Shown: piece by piece, positions 10,515-22,080 of the stretch
Numbering within the stretch: position 1 is the stretch's first letter
Layout of the letters: every line of letters starts with the position of its first letter
DNA from: Lotus japonicus
Lineage: Eukaryota > Streptophyta > Magnoliopsida > Fabales > Fabaceae
Reading direction: 5' to 3'
Length of the DNA: 64,000 nucleotides
NCBI RefSeq assembly: GCF_012489685.1
Contig: NC_080044.1
Location: 48,360,964-48,424,963 of the forward strand
Made by a program: the position numbers and the translations under genes
Notes under the pieces: generated by a model
The model's input: the letters and a program-made list of their open reading frames with translations, nothing else
What the model was told of the DNA's origin: nothing
Database searches by the model: none

Positions 10515-11721
10515 TGTAAGATCAAGTTTTGATCTAGTAGTACAACTCTATGTTTTGATGATTACAAGTTAACCTTTTGATATGAACAATTGTGGTACTC
10601 TAACGTGTTTTTCTGAGTGTGCTATTTACAGGCTCTGACCTCAACTCAATCTCACACAAATCAGAAGCACTGTGTATAAAGAGCGACCCAAGCAACGCTT
10701 TCGCATTCACCATGTTCAGTATGAACAGTGGAAAAGCTTCAGAAGTTCTGAAGTTATACAAACTCTGATGTGGACTCAGTCACTAGAAGTTCTGAAGATC
10801 CAGAAAGTCTGATAACCAAGAAACACTGAAGGCTCAGATATTCTGATGGTGTAGAAGACTCTGAAGATCCAGTAGCTGATTAGTGAAATTCTGATGTCCA
10901 GAAGCAAGATACTCTGAAGACCATGTACTTCCCTCTGAGTTCAGAATCAGAAGAAACAATGGTCATAGGATCTGGGCTTTCCCTCTGACTCTGATCAACC
11001 GGCTTCACAAGTTCCAACATGAAGCTTTCTCCTGATCAGAAGTCTCCTAGGTTTAAACGTCAAGTCGCTATCCAAGTACAAAAGCAACTGTACCTTCCTG
11101 ACGACCTACCTAACAGTCTCAGACACAGCAGAAGCTGGATTTTCCAGAACTGCCCTCCAACGGTAGCATTTCCCATGCAACGCTCAACCCTAATCCTTGG
11201 AGTATATAAAGAGGCTGAAGACTGAAAGAAGCGGCTAGAAGCATTCACATACGCGCAAGACAAATTCAAATTCTTCTAAGCTTTCTTATATCTGAAATTC
11301 ATTGAGTTTACTATTAGCTTTTTAGAAGCAAATCTCTTGTAAACAATTCTTTGATAAACAGTTTGTTTAGTTCCTTTAGGAGATCAAGGTTGATCGGATC
11401 CTAGAGAAGACTAAGAGAGTGAATCTTAGTGTGAGCTAAGTCAGTGTAATTGTTAGTCACTTGTAGGTTTCAAGTGCAGTTGTAACTCTTACCTGATTAG
11501 TGGATTGCCTTCATTCTAAGAAGGAAGAAATCACCTTAACGGGTGGACTGAAGTAGCTTGAGTGATTTATCAAGTGAACCAGGATAAAATCCTTGTGTGC
11601 TTTTCTATCTCTTATCTTTAGCACTTAAGTTCTCGAAAGATTTGTTAAAATCTTTAAGGTGGAAGCTTTATCTTGAAAACGTTATTCAAACCCCCCCTTT
11701 CTACCGTTTTTCATACCTTCA
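10515..11721 (+). repeat. Sirevirus 5' LTR
   Basis: Starts TGTAAGATCAAG and ends CATACCTTCA, just before the PBS. The probable core promoter is TATATAAA at 11203-11210, leaving a U3 of about 700 bp. Many TCTGA/CAGA motifs recur in U3. Confidence 0.92.
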
Positions 11722-11736
11722 ATTGGTATCAGAGCG
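11722..11736 (+). promoter_or_regulatory. Sirevirus primer-binding site
   Basis: TTGGTATCAGAGC begins one base after the LTR. It is complementary to the 3' end of plant initiator tRNA-Met, the usual primer for Ty1/copia reverse transcription. Confidence 0.85.
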
Positions 11737-11793
11737 CAAGTTCTGATTACCACACCTAACAGTGTTCAGTGATCCGGGCCGGTGTGAAAAACA

Positions 11794-13637
11794 ATGGCTG
11801 CCACCACCAGTGAAACTCAAAGAGATGGTTACAATGCAAAGCCTCCTATGTTCGACGGTCAAAGGTTCGAATATTGGAAAGATAGACTGGAAAGTTTCTT
11901 TCTGGTTTCGATGCATATCTCTGGGATATTATTGTGGATGGCTACGAGCGTCCAGTTGATGCAGATGGCAAGAATATCCCAAGGTCAGAGATGACTGCAG
12001 ATCAAAAGAAGCTGTACTCACAACATCACAAAGCAAGAGCAATTCTTCTAAGTGCTATTTCCTATGAAGAGTACCAGAAGATTACAGATCGTGAGTTTGC
12101 GAAAGGCATTTTCGAATCTCTGAAGATGTCTCATGAAGGAAACAAGAAAGTCAAAGAATCAAAGGCATTGTCTTTAATCCAAAAGTATGAATCCTTCATC
12201 ATGGAGCCAAATGAGTCCATTGAAGAAATGTTCTCCAGATTTCAGTTGCTTGTAGCTGGCATACGACCTCTCAACAAGAGCTACACAACAAAAGATCATG
12301 TCATAAGGGTCATCAGGTGTCTTCCTGAAAGTTGGATGCCTTTAGTGACTTCAATAGAGCTCACGAGAGATGTTGAGAATATGAGTTTAGAAGAACTCAT
12401 CAGCATTTTGAAATGCCATGAGCTGAAGCGCTCAGAGATGCAAGATCTGAGGAAAAAGTCCATAGCCTTGAAATCTAAATCTGAAAAGGCTAAGGCTGAG
12501 AAGTCAAAAGCTCTTCAAGCTGAAGAAGAGGAATCTGAAGAAGCATCAGAAGATTCTGATGAAGATGAGCTGACTCTGATCTCCAAGAGACTCAATCGCA
12601 TCTGGAAGCACAGGCAGAGCAAATACAAAGGCTCTGGAAAGGCAAAAGGAAAGTCTGAATCCTCAGGTCAGAAGAAGTCCTCACTTAAGGAAGTCACATG
12701 CTTTGAGTGCAAAGAATCAGGGCACTACAAAAGTGACTGTCCAAAGTTGAAGAAGGACAAGAAGCCAAAGAAGCACTTCAAGACAAAGAAGAGTCTGATG
12801 GTGACATTTGATGAATCAGAGTCAGAGGATGTTGACTCTGATGGTGAAGTCCAAGGACTCATGGCTATTGTCAAAGACAAAGAAGCAGAGTCAAAGGGAG
12901 CTGTTGACTCTGACTCAGAATCAGAAGGAGATCCTAACTCAGACGATGAAAATGAGGTATTCGCTTCTTTCTCTACCTCTGAACTGAAACATGCATTTTC
13001 TGATATCATGGATAAGTATAACTCCTTATTGTCTAAGCATAAGAAGCTGAAAAAGGACTTATCTGCTGTTTCCAAGACTCCTTCTGAACATGAGAAAATT
13101 ATTTCTGATTTGAAAAATGATAATCATGCTTTGATCAATTCTAACTCTGTGCTTAAGAACCAGATTGCTAAGTTAGAAGAAATTGTTGCTTGTGATGCCT
13201 CTGATTGTAGAAATGAGTCTAAGTATGAAAAGTCTTTTCAAAGATTCCTAGCTAAAAGCGTGGATAGAAGCTTAATGGCTTCAATGATCTATGGCGTAAG
13301 CAGAAATGGAATGCATGACATTGGCTATTCTAAACCAATTAGAAATGAGCCCTCTGTGTCTAAAGCTAAATCCTTGTATGAATGCTTTGTTCCCTCTGGT
13401 ACCATATTGCCTGATCCTTTACCTGCTAAAATTGTTAAAAACCCTCTTAAAAAGGGATCTTTCTCTATGTCTAAATATCATGCAAATATTCCTTTAAAAT
13501 ATTATGTTGAGACACCCAAGGTGATCAGAACCTCTGGGGTAACTAACAAGAAAGGACCCAGAAAGTGGGTACCTAAGGACAAGATTATCTATGTTGCAGA
13601 TATCCTTGATAGCTCCACTGAAACACCAATCACATGA
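11794..13637 (+). pseudogene. Sirevirus gag, frameshifted near its start
   Basis: Translation begins at ATG 11794, giving a typical copia gag start with MFDGQRFEYWKDRLE. The frame is lost near 11900, and the body continues in the next frame to 13637. The body has the UBN2-type gag core (residues around LPESWMPLVTSIELT) and a CCHC zinc knuckle (CFECKESGHYKSDC) that binds RNA. A long acidic Ser/Glu/Asp region and a Lys-rich coiled-coil C-terminus, both characteristic of Sirevirus gag, follow. The last codons overlap the pol start by four bases (ATGA). The single-base shift should prevent full-length gag from this copy. Confidence 0.8.
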
Positions 13638-16600
13638 CGGGAGAAAGGCGTATGTTCCAAGAGCTAAAACTTAAGCCTGGAGGCGAAGTTGGCTTTGGAG
13701 GAAATGAAAAGGGTAAAATTGTTGGTACTGGTACTATTTGTGTAGATAGTAGTCCATGCATTGATAATGTGTTATTGGTAGACGGCTTAACACATAACTT
13801 ATTGTCTATAAGTCAATTAGCTGACAAGGGTTATGATGTTATATTCAATCAAAAGTCCTGCCGGGCTGTAAGTCAAATCGATGGCTCTGTTCTGTTTAAC
13901 AGCAAGAGGAAGAACAACATTTATAAGATCAGATTATCTGAGTTGGAGGCTCAGAATGTGAAGTGCCTTCTGTCTGTTAATGAAGAGCAGTGGGTATGGC
14001 ATAGACGGTTAGGGCATGCCAGTATGAGAAAGATTTCTCAGCTGAGCAAGCTAAACCTTGTCAGGGGCTTACCCAATCTGAAGTTCGCTTCAGACGCTCT
14101 TTGTGAAGCATGTCAGAAAGGCAAATTCACAAAAGTCCCTTTTAAGACAAAGAATGTTGTCTCAACCTCAAGGCCGTTGGAACTTCTGCATATCGACCTT
14201 TTTGGACCAGTGAAAACTGAGTCTATAGGTGGCAAGAGATATGGGATGGTTATCGTTGATGACTATAGCCGCTGGACATGGGTAAAGTTTCTAACCCGCA
14301 AGGATGAGTCTCATGCTGTGTTCTCTACCTTCATTGCCCAAGTGCAAAACGAGAAGGCTTGTAGGATTGTGCGTGTCAGAAGTGACCATGGTGGAGAGTT
14401 TGAGAATGACAAGTTTGAGAGTCTGTTTGATTCCTATGGAATTGCACATGATTTCTCTTGTCCCAGAACTCCTCAACAAAATGGTGTTGTTGAGAGGAAG
14501 AACAGAACTCTTCAGGAGATGGCTAGAACCATGCTCCAAGAAACTAGCATGGCTAAGCACTTTTGGGCAGAGGCAGTAAATACAGCATGTTACATTCATA
14601 ACAGAATCTCTGTGAGACCAATTCTGAATAAGAATCCCTATGAATTGTGGAAGAACATAAAACCCAACATTTCTTATTTTCATCCTTTTGGTTGTGTTTG
14701 TTATGTTCTCAATACTAAGGATAGATTGCATAAATTTGATGCTAAATCTTCTAAATGTCTATTACTTGGTTATTCTGAGAGATCTAAAGGTTTTAGATTT
14801 TATAATACTGATGCTAAGACTATTGAAGAATCTATTCATGTTAGATTTGACGATAAGCTTGACTCTGACCAGTCAAAGCTAGTTGAGAAGTTTGCAGATT
14901 TAAGCATTAATGTTTCTGACAAAGGCAAAGCTCCAGAGGAAGCTGAGCCAGAGGAAGATGAGCCAGAGGAAGAAGCTGGTCCCTCTGACTCACAAACTCT
15001 GAAGAAGAGCAGAATCACTGCAGCTCACCCTAAGGAATTGATTCTGGGCAACAAAGACGAACCAGTCAGAACCAGATCAGCCTTCAGACCCTCTAAAGAG
15101 ACCTTGCTCAGTCTGAAAGGATTGGTGTCCTTAATTGAACCCAAGTCCATAGATGAAGCTCTTCAGGACAAGGATTGGATTCTGGTCATGGAAGAAGAAT
15201 TGAATCAATTCTCCAAGAACGATGTTTGGAGCTTAGTGAAGAAGCCTGAGAGTGTCCATGTAATTGGAACAAAATGGGTATTCAGAAACAAGCTGAATGA
15301 GAAAGGAGATGTAGTCAGAAACAAGGCAAGGCTAGTTGCTCAAGGCTACAGCCAGCAGGAAGGAATAGACTACACTGAAACATTTGCTCCAGTAGCAAGA
15401 CTAGAGGCAATCAGACTGTTGATCTCTTTCTCAGTGAATCACAACATAGTTCTACATCAGATGGACGTGAAGAGTGCCTTCCTAAATGGTTATATTTCAG
15501 AGGAAGTCTATGTTCATCAACCCCCAGGTTTTGAAGATGAGAAGAAGCCAGACCATGTGTTCAAATTGAAGAAGTCACTCTATGGTCTGAAGCAAGCTCC
15601 CAGAGCATGGTATGAGAGACTCAACTCATTCCTTCTGGAGAATGAGTTTGTAAGGGGTAAAGTAGATACAACTCTTTTTTGCAAGACTTATAAAGATGAT
15701 ATCTTAATTGTGCAAATTTATGTTGATGATATTATATTTGGTTCTGCTAATCAATCTCTATGCAAAGAATTTTCTGAGATGATGCAGGCTGAATTTGAGA
15801 TGAGTATGATGGGAGAATTAAAGTACTTTCTGGGAATACAAGTTGATCAAACACCAGAAGGAACATATATCCATCAGAGCAAGTACACTAAAGAACTACT
15901 GAAGAAGTTCAATATGCTGGAATCTACAGTGGCCAAGACTCCAATGCATCCTACATGCATTCTGGAGAAAGAAGATAAAAGTGGTAAAGTATGTCAGAAG
16001 CTCTATCGTGGCATGATAGGTTCACTTCTATACTTAACTGCATCTAGGCCAGACATACTATTTAGTGTTCATTTATGTGCTCGTTTCCAATTAGATCCAA
16101 GGGAAACCCACTTAACTGCTGTTAAGAGGATCCTAAGGTATCTGAAAGGCACCACTAACCTTGGCTTGATGTATAAGAAAACATCAGAGTATAAGCTTTC
16201 AGGTTATTGTGATGCTGATTATGCTGGAGATAGAACAGAGAGAAAAAGTACTTCTGGAAATTGTCAATTTCTGGGAAGCAATCTAGTCTCATGGGCAAGC
16301 AAGAGGCAATCAACCATTGCACTATCAACTGCAGAGGCAGAATATATCTCAGCAGCAATATGCAGCACTCAGATGCTCTGGATGAAACATCAGCTGGAGG
16401 ATTATCAGATCCTTGAGAGCAATATCCCAATCTATTGTGATAACACTGCTGCAATCTCATTGAGTAAGAATCCTATCTTGCATTCAAGGGCAAAGCACAT
16501 TGAGGTAAAGTATCACTTTATTAGAGATTATGTACAGAAGGGCGTACTTCTTCTGAAGTTTGTTGATACTGACCATCAATGGGCAGATATCTTTACAAAG

Positions 16601-16666
16601 CCCTTAGCAGAGGATAGATTTAATTTTATTCTGAAAAATCTGAACATGGACTTTTGTCCAGAGTGA
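13634..16666 (+). CDS. Sirevirus pol: integrase, reverse transcriptase, RNase H
   Basis: A 1010-codon ORF. It opens just after the protease active site, with the residual motif MTGERRMF, so the catalytic Asp-Ser-Gly of the aspartic protease is absent. Next come the integrase HHCC finger ([18 protein letters not shown]) and integrase core Asp and Glu positions ([16 protein letters not shown]). Copia-type reverse transcriptase follows with the YVDD box ([11 protein letters not shown]), then RNase H ([19 protein letters not shown], a final [11 protein letters not shown] stretch). Ty1/copia domain order, integrase before RT, is clear. No internal stops are present. Lacking protease and in a different frame from gag, it is unlikely to yield working enzymes itself. 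Confidence 0.92.
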   Translation: MTGERRMFQELKLKPGGEVGFGGNEKGKIVGTGTICVDSSPCIDNVLLVDGLTHNLLSISQLADKGYDVIFNQKSCRAVSQIDGSVLFNSKRKNNIYKIRLSELEAQNVKCLLSVNEEQWVWHRRLGHASMRKISQLSKLNLVRGLPNLKFASDALCEACQKGKFTKVPFKTKNVVSTSRPLELLHIDLFGPVKTESIGGKRYGMVIVDDYSRWTWVKFLTRKDESHAVFSTFIAQVQNEKACRIVRVRSDHGGEFENDKFESLFDSYGIAHDFSCPRTPQQNGVVERKNRTLQEMARTMLQETSMAKHFWAEAVNTACYIHNRISVRPILNKNPYELWKNIKPNISYFHPFGCVCYVLNTKDRLHKFDAKSSKCLLLGYSERSKGFRFYNTDAKTIEESIHVRFDDKLDSDQSKLVEKFADLSINVSDKGKAPEEAEPEEDEPEEEAGPSDSQTLKKSRITAAHPKELILGNKDEPVRTRSAFRPSKETLLSLKGLVSLIEPKSIDEALQDKDWILVMEEELNQFSKNDVWSLVKKPESVHVIGTKWVFRNKLNEKGDVVRNKARLVAQGYSQQEGIDYTETFAPVARLEAIRLLISFSVNHNIVLHQMDVKSAFLNGYISEEVYVHQPPGFEDEKKPDHVFKLKKSLYGLKQAPRAWYERLNSFLLENEFVRGKVDTTLFCKTYKDDILIVQIYVDDIIFGSANQSLCKEFSEMMQAEFEMSMMGELKYFLGIQVDQTPEGTYIHQSKYTKELLKKFNMLESTVAKTPMHPTCILEKEDKSGKVCQKLYRGMIGSLLYLTASRPDILFSVHLCARFQLDPRETHLTAVKRILRYLKGTTNLGLMYKKTSEYKLSGYCDADYAGDRTERKSTSGNCQFLGSNLVSWASKRQSTIALSTAEAEYISAAICSTQMLWMKHQLEDYQILESNIPIYCDNTAAISLSKNPILHSRAKHIEVKYHFIRDYVQKGVLLLKFVDTDHQWADIFTKPLAEDRFNFILKNLNMDFCPE

Positions 16667-17111
16667 AGATGGATCAGAACCTCTGACTATGATACTTCTT
16701 GATCAGAAGATGTCTAGTCCAGAAGGTAACTCAATCAGAGTGTGTGTACCCATTGGTACTGACTCTGAAGCTGAGACAGCAACACGTGTGTCAGTATTTC
16801 TGATGCATAGTTCCTTGTGCCCGTGTGACAGTCTGTCATGTTGCGTGTAGATGTGCTTCTCTCCTGTGTGTGATATGTGTATTTACTGTTACTATCTATC
16901 TTTAATTTTCAACCGTTGATTTTAAATTGCTTTTTGAATCAACAACGGTTATTTGTCAAAACCCACTATACACACACGATCTCCTTCACTTTCGGTTTTT
17001 ACTCTCTCTCTCTCTTCTGCAATTTCAAAACCGCTTACCCTCGATTTCTCTCTCGATCTCTCTTCATCTTTCAACCTTCATCTTCTACCTAAACCTTCAA
17101 CCGCTCCAAAA

Positions 17112-20100
17112 ATGGTGAGTCAAACCAGAAAAGCTACTGCAGATGCAACCCAGTTCCCTCATATGGTAGTTGGTCTAGCAACAGGTCAAAGGGGTCCTGA
17201 GAATCCGAATCAAGATCAAGGTCAAGCTCAAGAGCAGATTATTCCGATTGCAGAACGGGGCTGTGCCGATCACTGCGTATATGCTCCTGAGGAACTTCAA
17301 GTACTGGCAGAATGGAGATTCGACCTCGACAACCTTGCTACAAATGGGTATGATCTTCGTCCTGAAGTCCAAGCTCAAGGTTGGAAAAATTACTTCAACA
17401 GGCTTCGAGGACCGGTGTATGACAAACTGATCAAGGAATTCTGGAAGCACGCCGACTGCGATGATACTCAGGTGGTATCTCACATTCTTGGAAGGAAGAT
17501 CATCATTACAGAGAAGTCTTTCGTGAATCTGCTGGGTGCAGAAACTGCTCTTGGGTATCGTTTCCAATTCACTGAATCGAAGCTGAAACCCAAGACGAAG
17601 GATGAGACCAACAAGGCCCTATACACCAATTACAAACCGGGCAAGACTAATTACAAAGTGATGGACCTTCATCCCAAGCTCAGAATCTGGCACAAGATTC
17701 TGCTCAACTGCATAAACCAGAGACCAAAGGGCAGTTCCCCAGACTACATCAACTTCAACCAGAAGGCGATGTTGTTCTTCATCCAAGACAAGAAGAAGAT
17801 CTGCCTTCCCTACTTCCTGTTCTCCTACTTGAAGGAGTGTATCCGGAAGTCTAGGACTACTGCCTCCATCAAGTCAGCAATCAAGTATATCCCCTTTGGG
17901 AGACTGTTGTCTGATCTCTTCATTGAGAGTGGCCTCATTCAAGATCTGGTAAATGCTGGATGCACAGAGGATCTGACCACCATTGTCAGTGATGTCTTCA
18001 CTGCGAATTCTCTAAAGAAAATGGGCCTAGTCAAGAAGAAGATTGCTCCTGCCCATGAAGACACATCTTCTGAAATCAGAAGTAGAAGGGTGCCTCTGAA
18101 TGACTACCCTCTGTGGACACAGACAGACAATCCTGAAGCTAGGGGTGTTCGCGGATTGGATTGGATCGGTTTTGAGGAGAAAAATCATCCGATCCGATCT
18201 CATCGGTTTTATGATTTTGTCATCCAATGGATTTTTTACTAAATTCAAATCCGAACCAATCCGATCCAATCTATAGCGGTTTGGATTGGATTGGATTATT
18301 CGGTTTTTGTTTCACTTTTTTATATTTTGAAATTGTGTTGTATAAATTTTAAAAATATATGATATATGATACATAATTTATAACATTAATATAACATTCA
18401 TAAATTATAACATAGTAACAAATTTTTAAATTATGATTATAATTGTTTACTTTGATGCATGTATATAGTTCAAATAATTACTTGAACTTTTTTTATTAAA
18501 ACGTAATTTTATAAATAAGCATGTGTGATATAATCAATATATAAACAATAAATATGTACTATGTAAGTGTAAATTGAATGATATATGTATAACTAAAAGT
18601 ATACATATTTGTGAATGTTCGGTTTGGATTGGATTGGTTCGGTTTTGGAAATCAAATCCGAAATCCGATCCGATCCAATAAATAATTTCTTTTTTTTTCA
18701 ATTTTCAGTCCGTTCGGTTTTCGGTTTGATTGGATTTCGGTTTTTTTGGATCGGTTTATCGGTTTTGTTTGGATTGGTTTGGTTATGAACACCCCTACCT
18801 GAAGCCATTAGGTGCTATGTTGAAGACCTAAGGGCTCAAGGCTATGAAATTGATCTCGATGAATTCTTCAGCAGACTGCCGCCAGCTCCAGAGTTTCCTT
18901 CTCCTATCAAGAAGAAAGTTCAGCGGAAGATGATCCTAGAAGAATCTTCTGAGGAATCAGATGTCCCTCTGACCAAAGGGAAGAAGGCTGGTCAATCCAA
19001 GAGAAAACATGATGAAACCAGCAAGCCAGATGATGGTGATGATGGTGATAATGAGGATGGTCCTCCTTCTCCTAAGAAGAAGAAGAAGCAGGTCAGAATT
19101 GTGATGAAGCCTACTCGGGTGGAACCAGCTGCTGAACTGATCAGAAGGATTGAAACTCCTGCCAGAGTGACAAGATCATCAGCACAATCAAGTAAGTCTG
19201 CAGTTGCTTCTGATGATGATTTGAATTTATTTGATGCACTCCCCATATCAGCCATGCTCAAACAATCTTCAAATCCACTCACTCCCATTCCTGAGTCCCA
19301 ACCAGCTGCACAAACCACCTCTCCACCACATTCCCCAAGGTCTTCATTTTTCCAACCTTCTCCTACTGAAGCACCTCTCTGGAATTTGCTCCAGAACCAA
19401 CCCTCTAGGCCAGATGAACCAACCTCTCTCATTACCATCCAGTACAACCCATTAACTTCTGAACCCATCATCCCTGAGAAACCAGAGCCTAACCAAATAG
19501 AACCTGGACCCAGAACCTCTGATCACTCTGTCCCAAGAGCATCAGAACGTCTGGCTCCCAGAACCACGGATACAGACTCTTCCACAGCCCTTACACCTGT
19601 ATCCTTCCCAACAAATGTTGCTGACTCTTCTCCTTCCAACAACTCTGAATCCCTTCGAAAATTCATGGAAGTTAGAAAAGAAAAGGTGTCTACCTTAGAA
19701 GAATATTATCTCACTTGTCCAAGCCCTAGGAGATATCCTGGCCCTAGACCTGAACGTCTAGTTGACCCAGATGAACCTATCTTGGCCAATCCTTTACATG
19801 AGGCAGACCCTTTGGCTCAACAAGCTCACCCTGCCCCTGACCAACAAGAGCCTGTTCAACCAGAACCTGAACCAGAACAATCTGTGTCTAACCACTCCTC
19901 AGTTAGATCACCCCATCCTCTGGTTGAAACTTCAGAACCTCACCTTGGAACCTCTGAACCAAATGCTCAAATGTTTAACATTGGCTCTCCACAAGGTGCC
20001 TCTGAAGCTCACAGCAGCAATCACCCAGCCTCTCCTGAAACCAACCTCTCTATCATTCCTTACACTCACCTCCGACCCACATCTCTCTCTGAGTGCATCA

Positions 20101-20675
20101 ATATTTTCCATCATGAAGCCTCATTGATGCTACGCAATGTGCAAGGTCAGACTGACCTAAGCGAGAATGCTGAACATGTGGCTGAAGAGTGGAACAATCT
20201 GAGCACTTGGCTAGTGGCTCAAGTTCCCGTTATGATGCAGCTACTGAATGCAGAGGGAAGTCAGAGGATCGAGGCTGCAAAGCAAAGGTTTGCTAGAAGG
20301 GTGGCTCTTCATGAACAAGAACAGAGACATAAGCTACTTGAAGCTATTGAAGAAGCCAAAAGAAAGAAAGAACAAGCAGAAGAAGCTGCACGTTAAGCAG
20401 CAGCTCAAGCTGAACAAGCCAGATTAGAGACAGAACGACTGGAAGCTGAGGCTGAAGCTCTTAGATGCCAAGCACTTGCACCCGTAGTTTTTACTCCTGC
20501 TGCTTCTGCTTCCACTCCAGCTCCTCACGCTGCTCAGAATGTTCCTTCTAGTTCTACACAGCCAAACTCGTCCAGACTCGACATTGTGGAACAACGTCTT
20601 GACACTCATGAGTCTCTGCTGATTGAAATGAAGCAAATGATGATGGAACTTCTGCGTCGATCTGATAAACCCTAG
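17112..20675 (+). pseudogene. Sirevirus envelope-like ORF, interrupted by a hAT MITE and a stop
   Basis: The ORF starts at ATG 17112 (MVSQTRKATADATQF). It runs through a globular region resembling the conserved envelope-like domain of legume Sireviruses (IIITEKSFVNLLG, LPYFLFSYLKECIRKS). It is cut at 18139 by a 658-bp hAT MITE and resumes in the same frame after the 8-bp duplication. The second half is low-complexity and rich in Pro, Ser and Glu, with a Glu/Lys/Ala coiled coil at the end. A TAA at 20394-20396 interrupts it. The same frame stays open beyond it to TAG at 20673-20675, with similar composition, so the stop looks secondary. Sirevirus proteins of this class have no proven envelope role. 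Confidence 0.78.
18140..18797. mobile_element. hAT-type MITE inside the Sirevirus
   Basis: A 658-bp insertion with TAGGGGTGTTC at the left end and its inverse GAACACCCCTA at the right. It is flanked by a perfect 8-bp duplication, CCTGAAGC (18132-18139 and 18798-18805), as expected for hAT elements. Subterminal regions are packed with GGATTGGATTGG and ATCCGATCCGATCC repeats in opposite orientations. The centre is AT-rich and non-coding. Confidence 0.9.
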
Positions 20676-20783
20676 CTTTAGGATCTCTTCGTTTTGATTT
20701 CTTTTTCTTTACCTGTGTTTTATTTCGTTAACCTCTGGCTCTTTCTTGTTAATCTTTACTTTGCTCGTTTGTGATTATCTATG

Positions 20784-20810
20784 CATATATATATATATAT
20801 ATATATATAT
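20784..20810. repeat. AT microsatellite
   Basis: An uninterrupted run of AT dinucleotides between the envelope-like ORF and the antisense gene of the Sirevirus. Confidence 0.9.
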
Positions 20811-20893
20811 CTGACATTATGTTTGCAAATTTTTTTTTTATTATTCATCATAACCGCTTTTACATCATACATTTTTTTCTTTTTCCTAAAATC

Positions 20894-21286
20894 CTAGAAT
20901 GGAGGATCCCTCCTCATTCTTCTGCACTCCTGGCGCTGCTCTGACCTCTCCTTCTCCAGACGCTCCAGTGCATACTGGATGTTGTTGAGCCTGCCTTTTA
21001 GCTCATCCCTCTCCAGAATCTCTTCTGCAGTCTTGAGCTTCTTTTCCAAGATCTCTTTTTCTTCCAGCAGCTTTAGTTCAAGCTGGCTGAGTTCTTGCAC
21101 CTCCTCCACGAAGGCAAGAAATTCCCTCAAGTCTCTCTTCAACTCTGGACGCAGGTCCTCCTCCAACAGTGTCCGTGTTAGCTCTGAGATGGTTGTTGTA
21201 CCCTCTGGATGCCTAATGTTGAGAAACAAGTCCTCCTCAAAGGCTCTCTTTCTCAGCTCCTCTAATGCGATCATGTATGATGCCAT
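20894..21286 (-). CDS. Antisense coiled-coil protein of the Sirevirus (130 aa), homologous to 37753-38142
   Basis: An intact ORF opposite to gag-pol, between the envelope-like ORF and the 3' LTR. I start it at the MASY methionine (21286), not the upstream in-frame ATG at 21328. The second homologous copy starts at MASY, and the TATA box lies only about 50 bp upstream of it. The protein begins MASY..LEELRK.AF, contains RHPE and FVEEVQEL, then long Glu/Lys/Leu-rich heptads typical of a coiled coil, and ends RMRRDPPF. No catalytic motif, membrane segment or signal peptide is visible. About 57% of residues match the Tat-element copy by eye. I do not recognise a named family. Its conservation in two unrelated elements implies selection or independent capture of one host gene. 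Confidence 0.72.
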   Translation of the reverse strand: MASYMIALEELRKRAFEEDLFLNIRHPEGTTTISELTRTLLEEDLRPELKRDLREFLAFVEEVQELSQLELKLLEEKEILEKKLKTAEEILERDELKGRLNNIQYALERLEKERSEQRQECRRMRRDPPF

Positions 21287-21331
21287 TTTTCTCTGGTATG
21301 ATGTTGTGAAGCTTACCCCTCTCTCCAACGC

Positions 21332-21383
21332 TTTATATAGGCTTCACTTTCTCTCTAAAAGTTAATGCTCCTACAGTTTCTCG
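21332..21383 (-). promoter_or_regulatory. Predicted promoter of the antisense gene
   Basis: On the minus strand TATATAAA (21339-21332) lies about 46 bp upstream of the MASY start. A block at 21359-21383 (CGAGAAACTG... to TTAACTT on minus) matches the equivalent block of the second cassette (38225-38249) at 20 of 25 positions. Confidence 0.6.
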
Positions 21384-22065
21384 AGGTTAAGTTCTTGGTA
21401 ACTGACCCTCCTCTTTACTCCCTTGGCCGGTGGTAAACGTTCTTCTCTTGCATTAACTCTTCTATTTATTTCGCCTAACTCTGATTCATGCATCGTTTTA
21501 ATTTTCTTTAAACTTAGACCTTCTCTAAGGGGGAGTACCTTGTACTTCAAGCTAAGTTTTTCACACCCCAAGCTTTTTGCTTATGACAAAAAGGGGGAGT
21601 AAACCCAGTTTTTGATGTGTAAGATGTGTTAGTGTGATTTATTTTTCTTTTGGAGAATTTAAGAGTTCCACCTTTATGACCATAGATGTGTCACTGGGCA
21701 AATACAAGGAATACATTTCACTTCCTCTGAAGTGATTCTAATTTGACTCTGATACCCAAGACTCTGATACCTTGTCCGTGACTCTGATTACTTATGCGCT
21801 CTGATTACTCTATTTTCATCTATGTCATAAGTTTTTCACTCTGAACTCTTATATCATTTAGCTCAGAATCTAGACTTTACTAATGTTTTCATCAAGTATT
21901 AGATTCAGGGGGAGCTAAGCTCAGAATCAAGCAGTGACTTGAATTCAGAATGAGCAAGATAAACTATTCACATCAGGATAAGTTCTATTCTATATCTCTA
22001 AACTCTGAGTGAATTCAGTTTAATGTTTAAGAATTGTTCATCAAAAATCTTAGTTTTGTCATCAT

Positions 22066-22080
22066 CAAAAAGGGGGAGAT
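22066..22080 (+). other. Sirevirus polypurine tract
   Basis: AAAAAGGGGGAGA directly before the 3' LTR, the expected primer for plus-strand DNA synthesis. Similar GGGGGAG tracts occur upstream near 21530, 21594 and 21907. Confidence 0.85.

Noticed and set aside
12725..13075. Minus-strand Ser-rich ORF in the Sirevirus as a second antisense gene
   Set aside because: It is the complement of the acidic gag repeat region and has no promoter or homologue in the Tat element.
18992..19471. 159-codon minus-strand ORF within the envelope-like gene
   Set aside because: Composition mirrors the low-complexity sense strand, and no conserved motif or upstream TATA box is seen.
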